NCBI GenBank assembly: GCA_014218235.1
Contig: CM024757.1
Coordinates: forward strand, 148,441,371-148,505,370
Reading direction: 5' to 3'
DNA from: Colocasia esculenta
Lineage: Eukaryota > Streptophyta > Magnoliopsida > Alismatales > Araceae
DNA: 64,000 bases
Part shown: positions 33,997 to 45,900 of the stretch, one piece after another
Layout: the number at the start of each line of letters is the position of its first letter
Numbering within the stretch: the stretch's first letter is position 1
Notes under the pieces: model-generated
What the model saw: only the letters and a program-made list of their open reading frames with translations
Told to the model about the DNA's origin: nothing
The model's database searches: none
Program-made: the position numbers and the translations under genes

Positions 33997-34844
33997 ACCT
34001 TTACCTTGTGGTTGTACCATTACTGCTGTGGGGTGGCCACTTTGCTTTGTCTAGGTAGCCATATCGGTGGTACACCCGACTTTGGTTATGACTTATGTTC
34101 AAGTTTTCTCTCTCTTGCTTGAGGAGCGAGTGTGTTCGGTGGTGGTACCCAATGCTGGCTTGGGTCCTTCTCAGAGGTCGACGTGTTGTCCTCGACGTCT
34201 GCAGGTGTTTCATTTCTCATGTGGTGTGTTGTCGTCTTGAGTTGCCTGGGTTGGCCCAACCTCATATATCTTTCTTGGTTTTGTCCTTGCGTGTCATGCT
34301 TGTGGGGTGATTGGTTTAGGTTTTCCATAGTTCCATAGTCATTGTGTGTCCTTGTTGCACCATGAGGATGATCTGGGTGAGATCGAGTGGTGCCGGCGGA
34401 CACTGTCCTGTGTGTTGAGGTTTTCTGCACGAGCTTCTTGCCGCTTGGTTCGGGTCACCCTATGAGACTCTTGTTTGACTTTGCTGCAGGTACTAGTTGT
34501 TGCTTGTGGTGCAGGGCAGTTTAGTGGAGTCTTATGGCTGACCTCTTGGCATTTTGCTCACTTTTCCGTCAGTAGTTGTGTCCTCTGTCGAGTTCTGCTG
34601 GTGACAGAGTGAGTTCTACTATGCCTATGGAGTTGTCATCACCTGATTGTGTGCATCGCGCCGGTTGGTGTGTGCTCTGTGAGCTGTAGGTTGTCTGCTT
34701 AAGCACTCCATTCATGGCAGGGTAGTGGTTGTGACCATTGGGAGGTCAAGGTGTGACTTAGTGCTCTCTTTGTGCTTGTTGTTTTCTTTGACCGGGTTTT
34801 GCCCTTAATTTCGAGGACGAAATTGTTTTTAAGTTGGTTAGATT
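33997..34844 (+). other. LARD-1 internal region, right part
   Basis: Continues after solo-2 with GT-rich sequence lacking a recognisable protein. Ends CCCTTAATTTCGAGGACGAAATTG and GGTTAGATT before the 3' LTR, as in gypsy-1 and gypsy-4. Confidence 0.6.
34807..34824 (+). other. Conserved 18 bp palindrome before the LARD-1 3' LTR
   Basis: AATTTCGAGGACGAAATT, identical to gypsy-4 at 46363-46380. Its survival in an element with no coding region suggests a role in cis. Confidence 0.85.
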
Positions 34845-37800
34845 TGTAAGATCCCGAGTTTGGTTATCCTTGGTGTTGATCATGGGATCGCGACGGGTCG
34901 AGGTGTCACGTTCTGAACATGACGGGATCCTTGTCGCCTTCTAGTTGAGATGGCGACGACCTCTGTGTCGCATTCCCGTGATCTATTTGTGGCTGGTGTG
35001 CCACGTGTTTGTGCCTTGTGCATGAAGGTGACATGCCAGTTGTCACATTCACCTGAGGAACTTGCAGGTGTGACACATGGTCTGGAGGTTGTTTGCCTGT
35101 CAGAAGACCTATTGGAACTTGTGAGAAGGTGACAAGATGCCTATCGCATTCTTGTGAGAAAGTGACGTGCCTCTTGTCACAACCTCAGTCCAAAGGCCTT
35201 AAGGCATGCAGGCTCCTCTTTCTTCTCCTTCCTCCTTCTTTCTCCTCCTCTCCATGGTGGGAGATCTTCCTCCCTTCCTCTCAGGCGTTTTGGGCGTGGA
35301 GGTGCGGACGTGCTCGTGGCGCAGTGTTGGAGCCGTGTAGAGAGAGGAGGAGATGGCCAATATGACATGAAGGGCCTCAATGGGTTTGGCTCTTCGATTG
35401 CAAGTAGGGATCTCTTCCTCTCTCTTACTGTCTTGTGGAGATGGAGCCTGTTTTGAGCTATCCTCCCTGTGCTCGAGGCTTCCTTGTAGTTTTGCATGGG
35501 AGAATGCTTGCCGGTGGTGCTCTCTCTTGGGTAGTTTAGTTTCCTTATGGTTTGTGGGTGAGGAGGGGTGGGATTGGTGCCCCTCGAGCCTTCTTCTGTT
35601 GTGTTGGAGGTGTGTGCTCATCTCCCTACCCTCTCTGGTGGTAGTTTTATAGCTTGGGGGATCGTGGGATGGCGCCATCCCTGGTCTCGATCTTCTGACT
35701 AAGATCACAACAGGTTAGCTATCGTGATATCAGTCACAAGGCGACAAGCCTCTTGTCGTGTTCTGGTTGTGACAGGATAGCCGTCGCGTTCTGCTTGCCC
35801 TTTTGCTTCCCCATTTCTGGGCTTGGTGGGGGTGGCCTATGTCCATGTTGGTTAGAGGGAGGTCTCCCCAACTTGGCACGGGGTTCGTCGTCCAGTTAGT
35901 GGTTTATCTCCATGGTTCCTTTGGGAGTGGACCTTAGCGTGGTTCTCCCCCAAGGGTTCTACCTTCAAATGAGAAACGCAATTGGTCGATATGTTGTGTT
36001 CAGCTTCTGAATGCGACACCCTTCTTATTGCCTTCTTGTTGCGACAGGGTTGTTGTCGCGTTTCCCCTTCCCATTAGGTTTCCTTATTTTCGGGCTTCGC
36101 AAGGGTGGTCTGTGCCTAAGTTGGTTAGGGGGAATGTTTCTGCTCCAACTTAGGCACATGACTAGTGTTCTATGGTTGCTTCCTTGGTTGGGTTGTGGGT
36201 GTGGGCCTTGGGGCGGTCTTTCCCAAGAGCTCTATCTTTAGAAGAACACGATGGGTCGATGCATCGCATTCATCATCTGAAGGCGACACCCTGGCTATTG
36301 CTTTCTAGTCGCGATAGGTTCTGTGTCGCTATATGGTTTTGATTGCGACGGGCTTCTTCTCGCCTTATGATTTCTGTGCTATAGTGCAGCTTTTTTTGTA
36401 ATCCCGAGTTCCTAGCTGAGATGTTTGTGCATGTGTTGGCCGACGGTCCTCCTTGGAGTTCCGGGAGGTGTGTCGTGCTTGCCCTGTGCCTACTGGGCTT
36501 GTCTTGGTTATGAGCCAGCAGTGTCGTTTTCTTGTTGTGGTTGCCCCACCTATTCCCAGATCGCCTGGTGCTTGGCACTCTAGGGCTTGTTCCGTTCAGT
36601 GGTTGTTACCGTTACCTAGGACCCCGAGTCCCCATGCCTGTTGAGGGAGTTCTCTAGGCGGCAGGCGTGCTCGAATGATAGACTCTGGTAGCTGAGGGGA
36701 AAATGGTAGGGGACAATGGCGTAGAGTCATTTGCAGAGCTCTCTTAGTTGAGTCTGGAACTCCGATGTGGTTTAGTTGTTCATCCGGCGCAGATCAACTA
36801 GTCCTTTTCACTGCCTGTGTCGGCGTTGGTTCTGGAGCCATGTTGCGGTGTCAAGCGTGGGGCCGCAGCTCGGCCATGTTGTGGTTGTTCATGTGTGGTG
36901 TTCTCTATGGTGGGTCGCTGGCCTCACTCTTTCGGGAAGGTTGTATGTAGAAGCCGGTGGCTGGCGAGCAAAGGGAGTGGCTGGTGTGCCCTCCTCTTAG
37001 CTGCGAGTGGCAGTGGCTTGGTTGTTGTTGTTGTGATGTTGTTTCTTAGTCGTGTTTCTAAGTGTGATCCATTGCCTTAGCTTACACTGTAGTTATAGCC
37101 TAGCCGTGTCTAGTTCCCATGGGCATCGTTAGTCATGCCTTGTTGGCTTGTGCTTTTGGTGGCTTCCGCGTTGCATGTTCTTTCGGTGTGCCTTGTGTTG
37201 GCTCCAATCGTTGTTCTATAGTTTGTTCCTTGGTGTCGTCCGTAGTGGCATAAGCATGTGTGGTTTCCTAACCTCGTGGTGTGTCAGGGGTCTAGGGTGG
37301 TTCTGGTTGTGGGCCCTCGACCTTGTGGAGGTTTGAGGCGGCCGTGCTTGTGGTGAGATGTCCTTGTCATGTGGCTGCTCGATGTCGTTCATGGTGACAC
37401 CTATCTGTGTACCCTTCCTGACCTTGTGAAGGTCTAGGATGGCTGTGCTTATGGTGAGACTCTAGTCTCACGTGGTTGCTCTGGTGTTCAGTAAGCTCTT
37501 TGTCTCAGTGTGTGTGTTTCGAGGGTTGCGTTTGCATTATGTCCAACTCCGCTGGTTTTGTGGGAGTCGCGTGTGGCCCGACCCTGGTTGTGGGTCGTGG
37601 CATTACCCTGTTCCGCTACTTTATAGTACTCTACAGTAGGTATTTCTCGCTTTACTACTTTCTAGAGTAGTTGCTTCCACTTTTTATTGGAGTTCTTGCT
37701 GCTCTGGATAGTAAGGGATGGTTATCCCTACTGGGGCTTGTTCGTGAGGCTCACCCCTACTTTCTTCAGGTAGGGACTCGCTGTCGCAGGAGTTCGTTGC

Positions 37801-38148
37801 CGGATGGTAGTGGTGGCGATTTGTTATGCCGTGCGTTGCCCGCACTGTAAGAGTGTGAGCGTGAGAGCTCTTGTACTATGTGAGTTGAAAGTTGTCTTTT
37901 TGCAAGTCTTCAGGGTATGCCCCTTAAGGATTGCACTTTTCTTTCTATACCTGTACTTTTCTTTGTGACATGTTGTACATTTTTCTCTTATTATGTACGA
38001 ACTTCTGTGTTATACTTATTTATACTTATTTGAATTCATTGCTTATCTCACTATACTAAATTCTAACCCTTCCGGGTCTTCGGATCCATGGGTGGCGGTG
38101 CAACCTTCGGGGTCCCTGGCGGGGGGTCCGGAAGGTCGGGTCGTTATT
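34845..38148 (+). repeat. LARD-1 3' LTR (3.30 kb)
   Basis: Starts TGTAAGATCC, ends GGTCGTTATT just before the duplication gtgaa. Compared with the 5' LTR it has an extra block around 37220-37330. The start palindrome (34905-34923) is GTCACGTTC, T, GAACATGAC: both arms carry C/G-to-T/A changes at CG sites relative to the 5' copy. Confidence 0.85.
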
Positions 38149-38774
38149 GTGAATGTGCCTTCGTTTGATATGATACGTATGATTATGTGAATTTATGTTA
38201 TTTGTGAATATGGCCAGTTCTTGTTTATGTGATACGATATCAATCTTGACTCTCTACATACTACTCATGAAAGTCGTTACATGATTTGCAATTCAGTCTA
38301 CACTGTTATCCTTTGAAAATGTAAGTAGTACCATGCATGTCTTATCATCTTGTTCATTGTAGAAATTCTACTATTTAAAGTGCTAATCACGTATACCATT
38401 GCCCGTACATTGAGATATAAATCATACTGGGTGTTAGCACGCTCACACTTGTTTTTCCTAAACCTTTTTAGGTACTGACGATGAGCCTATGGAAACTGAA
38501 GGGGAAGAGCAAGAGTGAAGAGCATCCCTGTTGTCATGAAACCACAATCTAGAGTTTAATTGTCTGAAGTAGTGTCTATATTAGTTTACATTTCATTGAG
38601 ACTATCATGTGACTTGTATAATGGGTCCTATGGTTGGCTCTAACATTTATTGGATGTAGCAAGAAGATGTTGTTATAATGAGATTGACTTAATGTGGTTG
38701 TCATATCCAATATATAGTTTTGCTTATGATCCGAATATAGCTGCACATTCCGAATTCCGTGTCAGGGCATAACA
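38149..38774 (+). repeat. gypsy-3 5' LTR, part 2 (end)
   Basis: Resumes after the gtgaa duplication. Ends with CGTGTCAGGGCATAACA, similar to the end of many gypsy LTRs. About 300 bp before the end, TTTTTAGGTACTGACGATGAG is a splice-acceptor-like site in the position of CAGGTGA in other gypsy LTRs. Together with part 1 the LTR is about 3.28 kb. Confidence 0.65.
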
Positions 38775-38862
38775 ATTTTAGATGAAACTTGTCAAGATCA
38801 CTCGTGTCAAAATTGTCATACCTAAAGTGAGCTTGGGTAGAGCCATAGGTAAGAAGTCATAT
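38775..38862 (+). other. gypsy-3 leader between LTR and gag, left part
   Basis: Starts ATTTTAGATGAAAC, which could be a decayed primer site, but this is uncertain. Interrupted by gypsy-4; continues at 52248 and reaches the gag ATG at 52303. Confidence 0.5.
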
Positions 38863-38922
38863 TGTAACATCCCATGTTACCATGACCAATCGCCCTCCAT
38901 CAAGGGTGGCGACACAGGGTAT

Positions 38923-38941
38923 GTCGCCTTCTGAAGACGAC
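38923..38941. repeat. GTCGC-type palindrome in gypsy-4 5' LTR
   Basis: GTCGCCTTC, T, GAAGACGAC: 9 bp arms with one mismatch, 60 bp inside the LTR. The 3' LTR copy is at 46460-46478. Confidence 0.88.
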
Positions 38942-39894
38942 ATGTGGCTTGTCGCATTCCAGTTGGGAAGGCGACTGGCCCTATGTCACCTTCTCCCTTT
39001 GCTGCCAGCCGCATGCACCTTTATTGTGTAGCTGTCTGAAGAGGGATGACAGGTGTCAGCATCTGGCAGTAAGGAGGCGACAGGTCCTATGTCGCCTTCT
39101 GGTGTCAGGCCTGCATGGCTGACACGTGGCGATGTCGTAGGTCGACTTGACCGTTGAGCAGGGGATAGCGACATGCACTATGTCGCCTTCAGGGTTACTG
39201 AAGGCGACGGGGCCCATGTCGCCTTCTCATGTTCAAAGGGTTAAGTGCTCAGGCCGAGAGCACAAGCCTCAGTTAGCCCCTTTGCTCTGTGCAAGCCTTA
39301 TCTCCAGCGAACTGAAGCTTGGGAGCTCCGTGGAGGCTTGGGAGGAGGTTGTTTGACCATCTTGCAAGGTAGGTTGCTCTTGGTTGTTGATTGGTTGGGT
39401 TGTTCTTGTTTGGTTGCCCTTGTGTCCCCCATTGCTTGATCCCCCTCTCACTGTCTTTCCTCTTCTTGGGATGCTTGGATGATGGTCTCCTAGGGAGAGG
39501 AAGTGCTCGGTTCGTGGGAGGAGGCTCGTGGATCGTCGGAGCTCGGAGGTGGAGGGTTGCTAACCTACGAGAAGGGCCCTTGAGGTTGGATCTTCATCTC
39601 AAGGTAGGGAACCCAAACCTTCCCCCTAGTTCCACTTGCTAGGATCCTCAACTCTTCCAAGCCTAGAACTTGCATGCTAGGTTGTTTTCATGCTTTGGTT
39701 ATGGATGTGGTTTGTGTGGTGCTTTGCATGCAATGGTTGCTTGGGTTTGAGGGTTCTCCATGTTGAGTGAGATGTATGTGAGTGTAGGTTATTGTGCATG
39801 CTTGTTGGGATTTCTAGAGGGTGGTTTGAGCTCTTTAGAACCATGTTTAATAGCCTACAAGTTTCCCTCCCCGCGGTTGTGAGATGCATGTTAA

Positions 39895-39928
39895 GGCGAC
39901 ACCTTTGGTGTCGCCACCCAGGTGGCGA
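39895..39928. repeat. Overlapping perfect hairpins in gypsy-4 5' LTR
   Basis: GGCGACACC-TTT-GGTGTCGCC (39895-39915) overlaps TCGCCACC-CA-GGTGGCGA (39911-39928). The two stems share TCGCC and cannot form together, so they are alternatives. Both are conserved in the 3' LTR from 50757. Confidence 0.88.
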
Positions 39929-40281
39929 CACATCGATGCGTCACCTTCAGGAACTCCTGAAGGCGACAGCATCTATGTCGCCACCTTGGTGGCGACATGG
40001 GGGCCGTCGCCTTCTGCCTGTTTCCTGTTTCCTGCTTCGGTTCCTGTTTCCCTCGCTGACCTATCAGGTCACTGGAGCACTGACCTGGTTGTGACAAGGC
40101 CTATGTCGCAACCAGATCAGTAGGGTTGCACCGGCCTGGGTGCCGCCATCATGATGGTGACACTAGGCCTGTCGCCTTCTCAGTCAGAGAAGGGACTTGG
40201 CAACCTGCTCAGTGTCTTGCCTCTGCTGCGACTCGATTTTCTCGGCACCTGTGCTATTTCCTAGTGCAGTGCTACTTCTAG

Positions 40282-40309
40282 TCTCTCTCTCTCTCTCTCT
40301 CTCTCTCTC
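40282..40309 (+). repeat. (TC)14 microsatellite in gypsy-4 5' LTR
   Basis: 28 bp of TC repeats; the 3' LTR copy at 51144-51160 is about 17 bp. As LTRs are identical at insertion, the difference arose afterwards. Confidence 0.9.
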
Positions 40310-41388
40310 GCCCTGCTAGGCACTTGAGGGCTTGTCCGCGAGACAAGTTCTTACCGTTACCTGGGACCCCCGGTTCCCGCACGCTTGTGTCAGAGGGTGT
40401 TGCTCCAGGCGGCGGGGTTTGCTCGAGTCGTTGACTTTGGTAGCAGTAGGGGAAAACGGTGGGACAGCGACGTGGTCGTTTATGGAGCTCTCTTAGCTGA
40501 GACAGGGACGCCGGTAGTGTGTGACTCGTACGGCACAGTTCAGCTAGTCCGTTCTCACTGCCTCACTCTACATGGTTCCGGTACCACCTAGAGGTGTCAG
40601 GCGTGGGACCGTAGTCCGGCCAGACTAGGACAGTTGTGGTTACTTGTGGTTCCGCATCTCACTCCGACGGGAGGTGTTAGACATGGACCGTTGGTCGAGG
40701 GTAAGACGCGTGGCGCACCTGACCAGCTGACTAGAGTAGTGTACTATAGCTAGTGTGCTTGTCCAGGCAGTTCGCTGTCTGTGTTTACAGCTGGGTTCTT
40801 GTGGTGCCTTGGTTTACACGGGTTTTCCGGTCCCGCCGAGTGGCTTAGACCGACGACTGTGTAGTTCTTTCACGCTTCCACACTTTACTCTATTTAGTAG
40901 ACTAGACTTTACTACTTTATTTAATTATCGCACTAGTCTATATGCTTGTGGAACCAGTGGGAGATTGATAGTCCCTACTGGGCTTCTTCGTGAAGCTCAC
41001 TCCCTATTTTGCAGGTGAGACTTCACAGCAGTTCCCTCTGCGGCGTAGCGAGGAGACGGGCCCGCAGTAGTCGTCATCTCTAGTGGCAGTGTTTTCCCCA
41101 GTTCTGTACTTCACCCTCGGGGTATGCCCCTAAGGGATGTGTTATTCCTTTTCCGTTCTGCACTTGTACTTTTACTACTTTGGGACTTGTACTAGACTTG
41201 CACATTGTGTTAGACTCCTTCTTGCACTAGTTGGTACATTCTTAGTACAGTCATTGTTATTTACTTTCCGTCACATATCTCATTAGACCGATCCGTTAGC
41301 CCTTCCGTGTCTCCGGACCCGTGGGCGGCGGTGCCGACGGTCGGATCCTTGGTGGGAGCCGGGGACCCAGGCGCCGGGGCCGTTACAG

Positions 41389-41400
41389 TGGTATCAAAGC
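41389..41400 (+). other. gypsy-4 primer-binding site
   Basis: TGGTATCAAAGC one base after the LTR, one mismatch from the initiator-Met tRNA complement. Confidence 0.88.
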
Positions 41401-41526
41401 AAGGGGTCTATCAAGACTTGTGGTGGAAATGAGTAATGACATAAAGTCCCTTAGAAAGTATAAGTGAACACTGCTAGCCGCCGGAGTCTTAAGTGTTAAT
41501 AACTAAATCTGGTTGTTTTACAGATC

Positions 41527-42960
41527 ATGCCTCCACGCACTCGCAGGCAGGCTCATAACTTGGTGGAGCGTCAGGAGACTGAGTCGGACAGTTCGGTTGC
41601 TGCCGAGCAGATGTCGTTCGGTGCTCAGCCCCAGCAGTTCGAGCAGCCTGACGACCCGTTGCCGCAGGGAAGACCGCAGCAGCAGCAAGAGCAGCAGCAG
41701 TGGTATCCACCTGCGCCCCCACCGGCCGTCATGGAGCAGTGGTGGAGAGCGATGCTTCAGGGTCCGTGGCAGTACCTGCCGCAGCAGCAATACCAGCCGT
41801 ACCAGCAGATGCCAGTAGGAGGTCAGCAGTTTGCAGAGATGGCAGCAGAGGAGCAGCCACCACCGTCCCCGCAGGCAGCACCGGTTCAGCCAGAGGTACC
41901 ACCCGTAGTTCGGTAGCAGACTCCAGCAGCAGCACCTGAGGACCGCACCGTGCTTCTCGAGAGGTTCCTTCGTCTTTGACCTCCCACGTTTGTAGGCGAC
42001 TGCGATCCGGATAGAGCAGAGAGTTGGGTCCATGAGCTCGAGCGCACCTTCGAGACCATGGACTGTGCAGAGTTGGATCAGGTTCGTTTGGCAGTATATC
42101 AGTTGAAGGGGTCAGCCCATGAGTGGTGGCGAGCAGTGAGGCTGACTAGGTTTCAGGGCAGGAGGTTGGAGCAGATCTCTTGGCAACAGTTTCTCGAGGC
42201 CTTCCTCGGCGAGTACCTTCCCGACTATGTCTGTCGGGAGAGGAGGGACTTGTTCCACGAGTTAGTCCAGAGAGACTTAACCGTGGGACAGTACCATCAG
42301 AGGTTTCTGCAGCTACTTCGACACGTTCCCCACGTGGCAGCTAGTGAGCAGGCTCGTACCGAGCGGTTCATTAGCGAACTACATCCCAACTTGAGGTGGG
42401 CCATGGCTGGTCACCTCTACGACACCTTGTCAGTAGCAGTGGCGACAGCTACGGCCCTGGAGCGGGAGTGTCAGTTTCAGCCACAGCAGAGTGGAGGTTC
42501 AGGGAGATCTTCTCCATACCAGTGCCCCGCAGGCAGTCGGGGGAGTGTGTCTTCTTCTTCCTCTTCGGGAACAGGCGGTGCTGGCCTGACCACGAAGTTG
42601 AAGAAGTTGTTCACTCATGGAGGCAGGCATCACTCGCAGCTGCAGAGGCGTCAGACCTTGTCGTTTCCAGCAGAGCAGTCCATCCAACAGGGAGCAGAGC
42701 TGAGCCAGCAGGGTTCGGGTTGTTACCATTGCGGGCAGGAGGGGCACTTCAGGCGAGAGTGTCCGTTGAGGCAGCAGCAGGAGCAGCACCAGCAGGTACC
42801 TCAGTCGCAGTACCGTCCACCCCAGCCACCTAAGCGCCAGCAGCAATACCAGGGTCAGCAGCAGCATCCGCAGCAGCAGCAGCAGCGTCAGCAGCAGAAG
42901 CCTCAGCGAGGTCGTGGATGTGGTCGGGTGATGAACATCATCAGAGAGGAGGCGGAGGCC
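41527..42960 (+). pseudogene. gypsy-4 gag (stops at 41914 and 41977)
   Basis: ATG at 41527 (MPPRTRRQAHNLVE) follows the primer site by about 125 bp. The N-terminal part is Gln/Pro-rich. TAG at 41914-41916 stands before QTPAAAP, and TGA at 41977-41979 before PPTFVGD; both fit C-to-T change (CAG to TAG, CGA to TGA). The same frame continues from 42058 with the Retrotrans_gag capsid domain (LKGSAHEWWRAV, FHELVQRDLTVGQYHQRF), a Ser/Gly stretch, an intact CCHC knuckle CYHCGQEGHFRREC (42721-42762) and a Gln-rich linker. Gag and pol share one frame, as usual in this group. Confidence 0.9.
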
Positions 42961-45900
42961 TCTAATCTGGTCGTCGGTACGATTCCCATCCTTGGTAGAG
43001 CTGCTAGAGTTTTGATTGATCCGGGTGCTACGCACTGTTTTGCTTCAGAGGAGTTCTTTGCTACTTTGACCGAGTTTGCTCCGGAGCGGACCTGCGACCT
43101 AGCTGTTGAGCTTCCGATGGGTGACTTCGTTCGTACCCTTGGTCACTTGGAGGGTGTCACCGTCGAGGTGCAGGGCCACCAGCTACCAGCCAGACTGTTT
43201 ACCTTGCAGCTCCACGACTTCGATGCCATTTTGGGCATGGACTGGTTAGAGGCACACTCTGCTTTGGTAGATTGTCAGCGGAAGACCGTGCGGTTCGAGT
43301 TACCTGGAGCACCTGTGCTTTACTTCCGAGGTACCCGATCTGTCCGCCGACCCTTTGTTTCTTTCTGCAGAGCTCGGCGTCTTATCCGAGACGGTTGTGT
43401 TGCTTTTCTGGCTTTTGTTTATGCCTCGGATTCGGGTGAGTTGGTTGTTTCTGACGTGCCGGTTGTTTGTGAGTTTGCTGACGTGTTTCCAGAGGATCTA
43501 CCTGGGTTGCCGCCTGAGCGGGAGGTAGATTTCACCATTGAGTTGCTTCCGGGGATGATGCCTGCGTCCAAGGCACCGTACCGTATGGCACCGGCGGAGC
43601 TGCGGGAGTTGAAGCGCCAACTAGAGGAGTTGCTTGCGTTGGGCTTCATTCGTCCTAGCCGCTCGCCATGGGGAGCGCCTATTTTGTTTGTGAGGAAGAA
43701 GGATGGTAGCCTGAGAATGTGTATTGATTATCGTCAGCTGAATCAGGTTACCGTGAAGAATAAGTATCCCTTGCCCAAGATCGATGACTTGTTTGACCAG
43801 TTGCAGACAGCTTCAGTGTTCTCGAAGATCGACTTAAGGTCGGGTTACTACCAGTTGCGGATTCGGGAATCAGACGTTCCGAGATCAGCCTTTCGCACCC
43901 GCTACGGCCACTTCGAGTTTTTCGTGATGCCTTTTGGGCTCACGAATGCCCCAGCAGCGTTCATGGAGATGATGAACAGTGTTTTCAGCGAGTACCTGGA
44001 CCGGTTCGTGGTGGTGTTCGTCGACGACATCCTGGTGTACTCAGTGACGGCGGAGGAGCACGAGGTTCACTTGAGGCTGGTATTGCAAACTTTGAGGAGT
44101 CACCGACTTTATGCCAAGTTCAGCAAGTGTTAGTTTTGGCTAAAGGAGGTGCACTTCCTTGGGCATGTTGTTTCTGGTGCAGGTGTGGCGGTTGATCCTG
44201 CCAAGGTTGAGGCCGTTGTTTCTTGGGGCCATCCCACTTCAGTTGCTGAGGTTCGCAGTTTTCTAAGGCTGGCAAGCTACTACAGGAGGTTCGTGCAGGA
44301 CTTCGCCAGAGTTGCAGAGCCTTTGACCCGTTTGACTAGGCGGGAGACCCGGTTTGTGTGGACGACAGAGTGCGAGCAGAGTTTCCAGGAGCTGAAGAGT
44401 CGGCTGACTTCAGCTCCGATCCTTGTTATTCCTTCTGGCACTGGCGGCTTTGTTGTCTACACAGACGCTTCGGGTACTGGTTTGGGTGCTGTGTTGATGC
44501 AGCACGGTCGAGTAGTTGCCTATGCTTCTCGTCAGCTGAAGAAGCATGAGCAGAACTACCCGACGCACGACCTGGAGCTTGCAGCGGTCGTGTTTGCCTT
44601 GAGGTTGTGGAGGCACTACTTGTACGGTGAGGTGTTCGAGGTCTTCACCGACCACTGCAGCTTACAGTATGTCTTCACGCAGAGGGATCTCAACCTCAGG
44701 CAGCGCAGGTGGCTCGAATACTTGAAGGACTATGACTTTAGTCTTTCCTATCACCCAGGGAAGGCTAATGTCATGGCAGATGCTTTGAGTAGGAGAGCCC
44801 ACCTGAGTTCTTTGTTGGTTAGACACTGGAGACTCCTGGAGGACGCTGCTCAAAGTGTGTTTGTACCGTCGAGCCTCCGGGAGAGGGCAGTGGCAGTCGT
44901 CCTGACCGTTCGTCCGTGGATTTTTCAGCAGGTACTTGAGGCTCAGAGTGCAAATGAGGACTTGGCAGACATGTTGCGGTTACCCGAGGTAGCACTGGAT
45001 GAGGACAACGAGGTTCGTTTTCAAGGCAAACTCTACGTTCCAGAGGACGCCAGGGAGGAGGTACTGTCCGAGGCTCACCGGTCGCGATACTCTATTCATC
45101 CAGGCTCTACCAAGATGTACCATGACTTAAGGGTACTCTTTTGGTGGCCGGGGATGAAGAGAGATATCACTGAGTTTGTTTCGCGCTGCCTTACCTGCCA
45201 ATAGGTGAAGGCAGAGCACCAGCGTCCTGGTGGTGAGTTGCAGTCACTTCCCATTCCAGTGTGGAAGTGGGAGCATATCACCACGGACTTTGTTTCTGGC
45301 TTACCTCGTACCTCTCAGGGGCACGACAGTGTTTGGGTCATCGTTGACAGGTTGACGAAGACCGCTCGCTTCCTTCCAGTCAGAGCAGCTTGGTCAGTTG
45401 ACAGACTTGCTCGGTTGTTTGTGGACAGAGTGGTACCTTTGCACGGAACCCCAGTCTCTATTGTCTCAGATAGAGATCCGAGGTTCACTTCTCGTTTCTG
45501 GCGCAGCTTTCAGCGGGCACTTGGCACTGAGCTGAGGCTGAGTTCGGCGTACCACCCACAGACAGACGGGCAGTCTGAGCGGACCATACAGACCCTCGAG
45601 GACTTGTTGAGAGCGTGTTGCCTAGACTGGGGCGGCACGTGGGAGTCGCACCTTCCCATGGTGGAGTTTTCTTATAATAATAGCTTTCACTCCAGCATCG
45701 GGATGGCGCCCTATGAGGCTCTGTATGGTCGGCCGTGCAGGACACTGTTGCACTGGCACGAGGTTGGTGAGAGGCAGTTGTGGGTCCGGAGCTAGTTCAG
45801 CAGTGTGCAGACACAGTGAGGCTGATCCGGCAGAGGTTGCAGACAGCGCAGAGCAGACAGAAGAGCTACACCGACGTCCGCAAAAGATCGCTTCAGTTAG

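Larger units (their letters stand above)
27739..38148 (+). mobile_element. LARD-1: large two-LTR element without recognisable gag-pol
   Basis: 5' LTR 27739-30934, primer site 30935-30949, internal region 30935-34844, 3' LTR 34845-38148, flanked by a perfect duplication gtgaa (27734-27738 and 38149-38153). The LTRs share blocks with the gypsy-4 LTR (GCACTTGAGGGCTTGT, GAGCTCTCTTAGCTGAG), and the region before the 3' LTR carries the same AATTTCGAGGACGAAATT mark. Without the nested solo-2 the internal region is about 2.65 kb, too short for gag-pol, and no RT, integrase or gag motif is visible. I infer a non-autonomous relative mobilised by a gypsy-4-type element. Confidence 0.8.
38863..41387 (+). 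repeat. gypsy-4 5' LTR (2.53 kb)
   Basis: TGTAACATCCC at the start, GGGGCCGTTACA at the end. Palindromes of GTCGCC/GGCGAC cluster at 38900-39230 and 39895-40190. It contains a (TC)14 microsatellite. The 3' copy differs by an extra block of about 45 bp (near 50700) and a shorter microsatellite. Confidence 0.92.

Noticed and set aside
35199..35708. 169-codon minus-strand ORF in the LARD-1 3' LTR
   Set aside because: Inside an LTR, not preserved as a frame in the 5' LTR copy (28072-28494), and no domain.
41525..42033. Minus-strand 171-codon ORF with Leu-rich sequence opposite gypsy-4 gag
   Set aside because: Antisense shadow of the Gln-rich gag (CAG repeats read as CTG).
42499..43035. Minus-strand 178-codon ORF
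   Set aside because: Also antisense to the Gln-rich gag linker; real gag motifs are on the plus strand.
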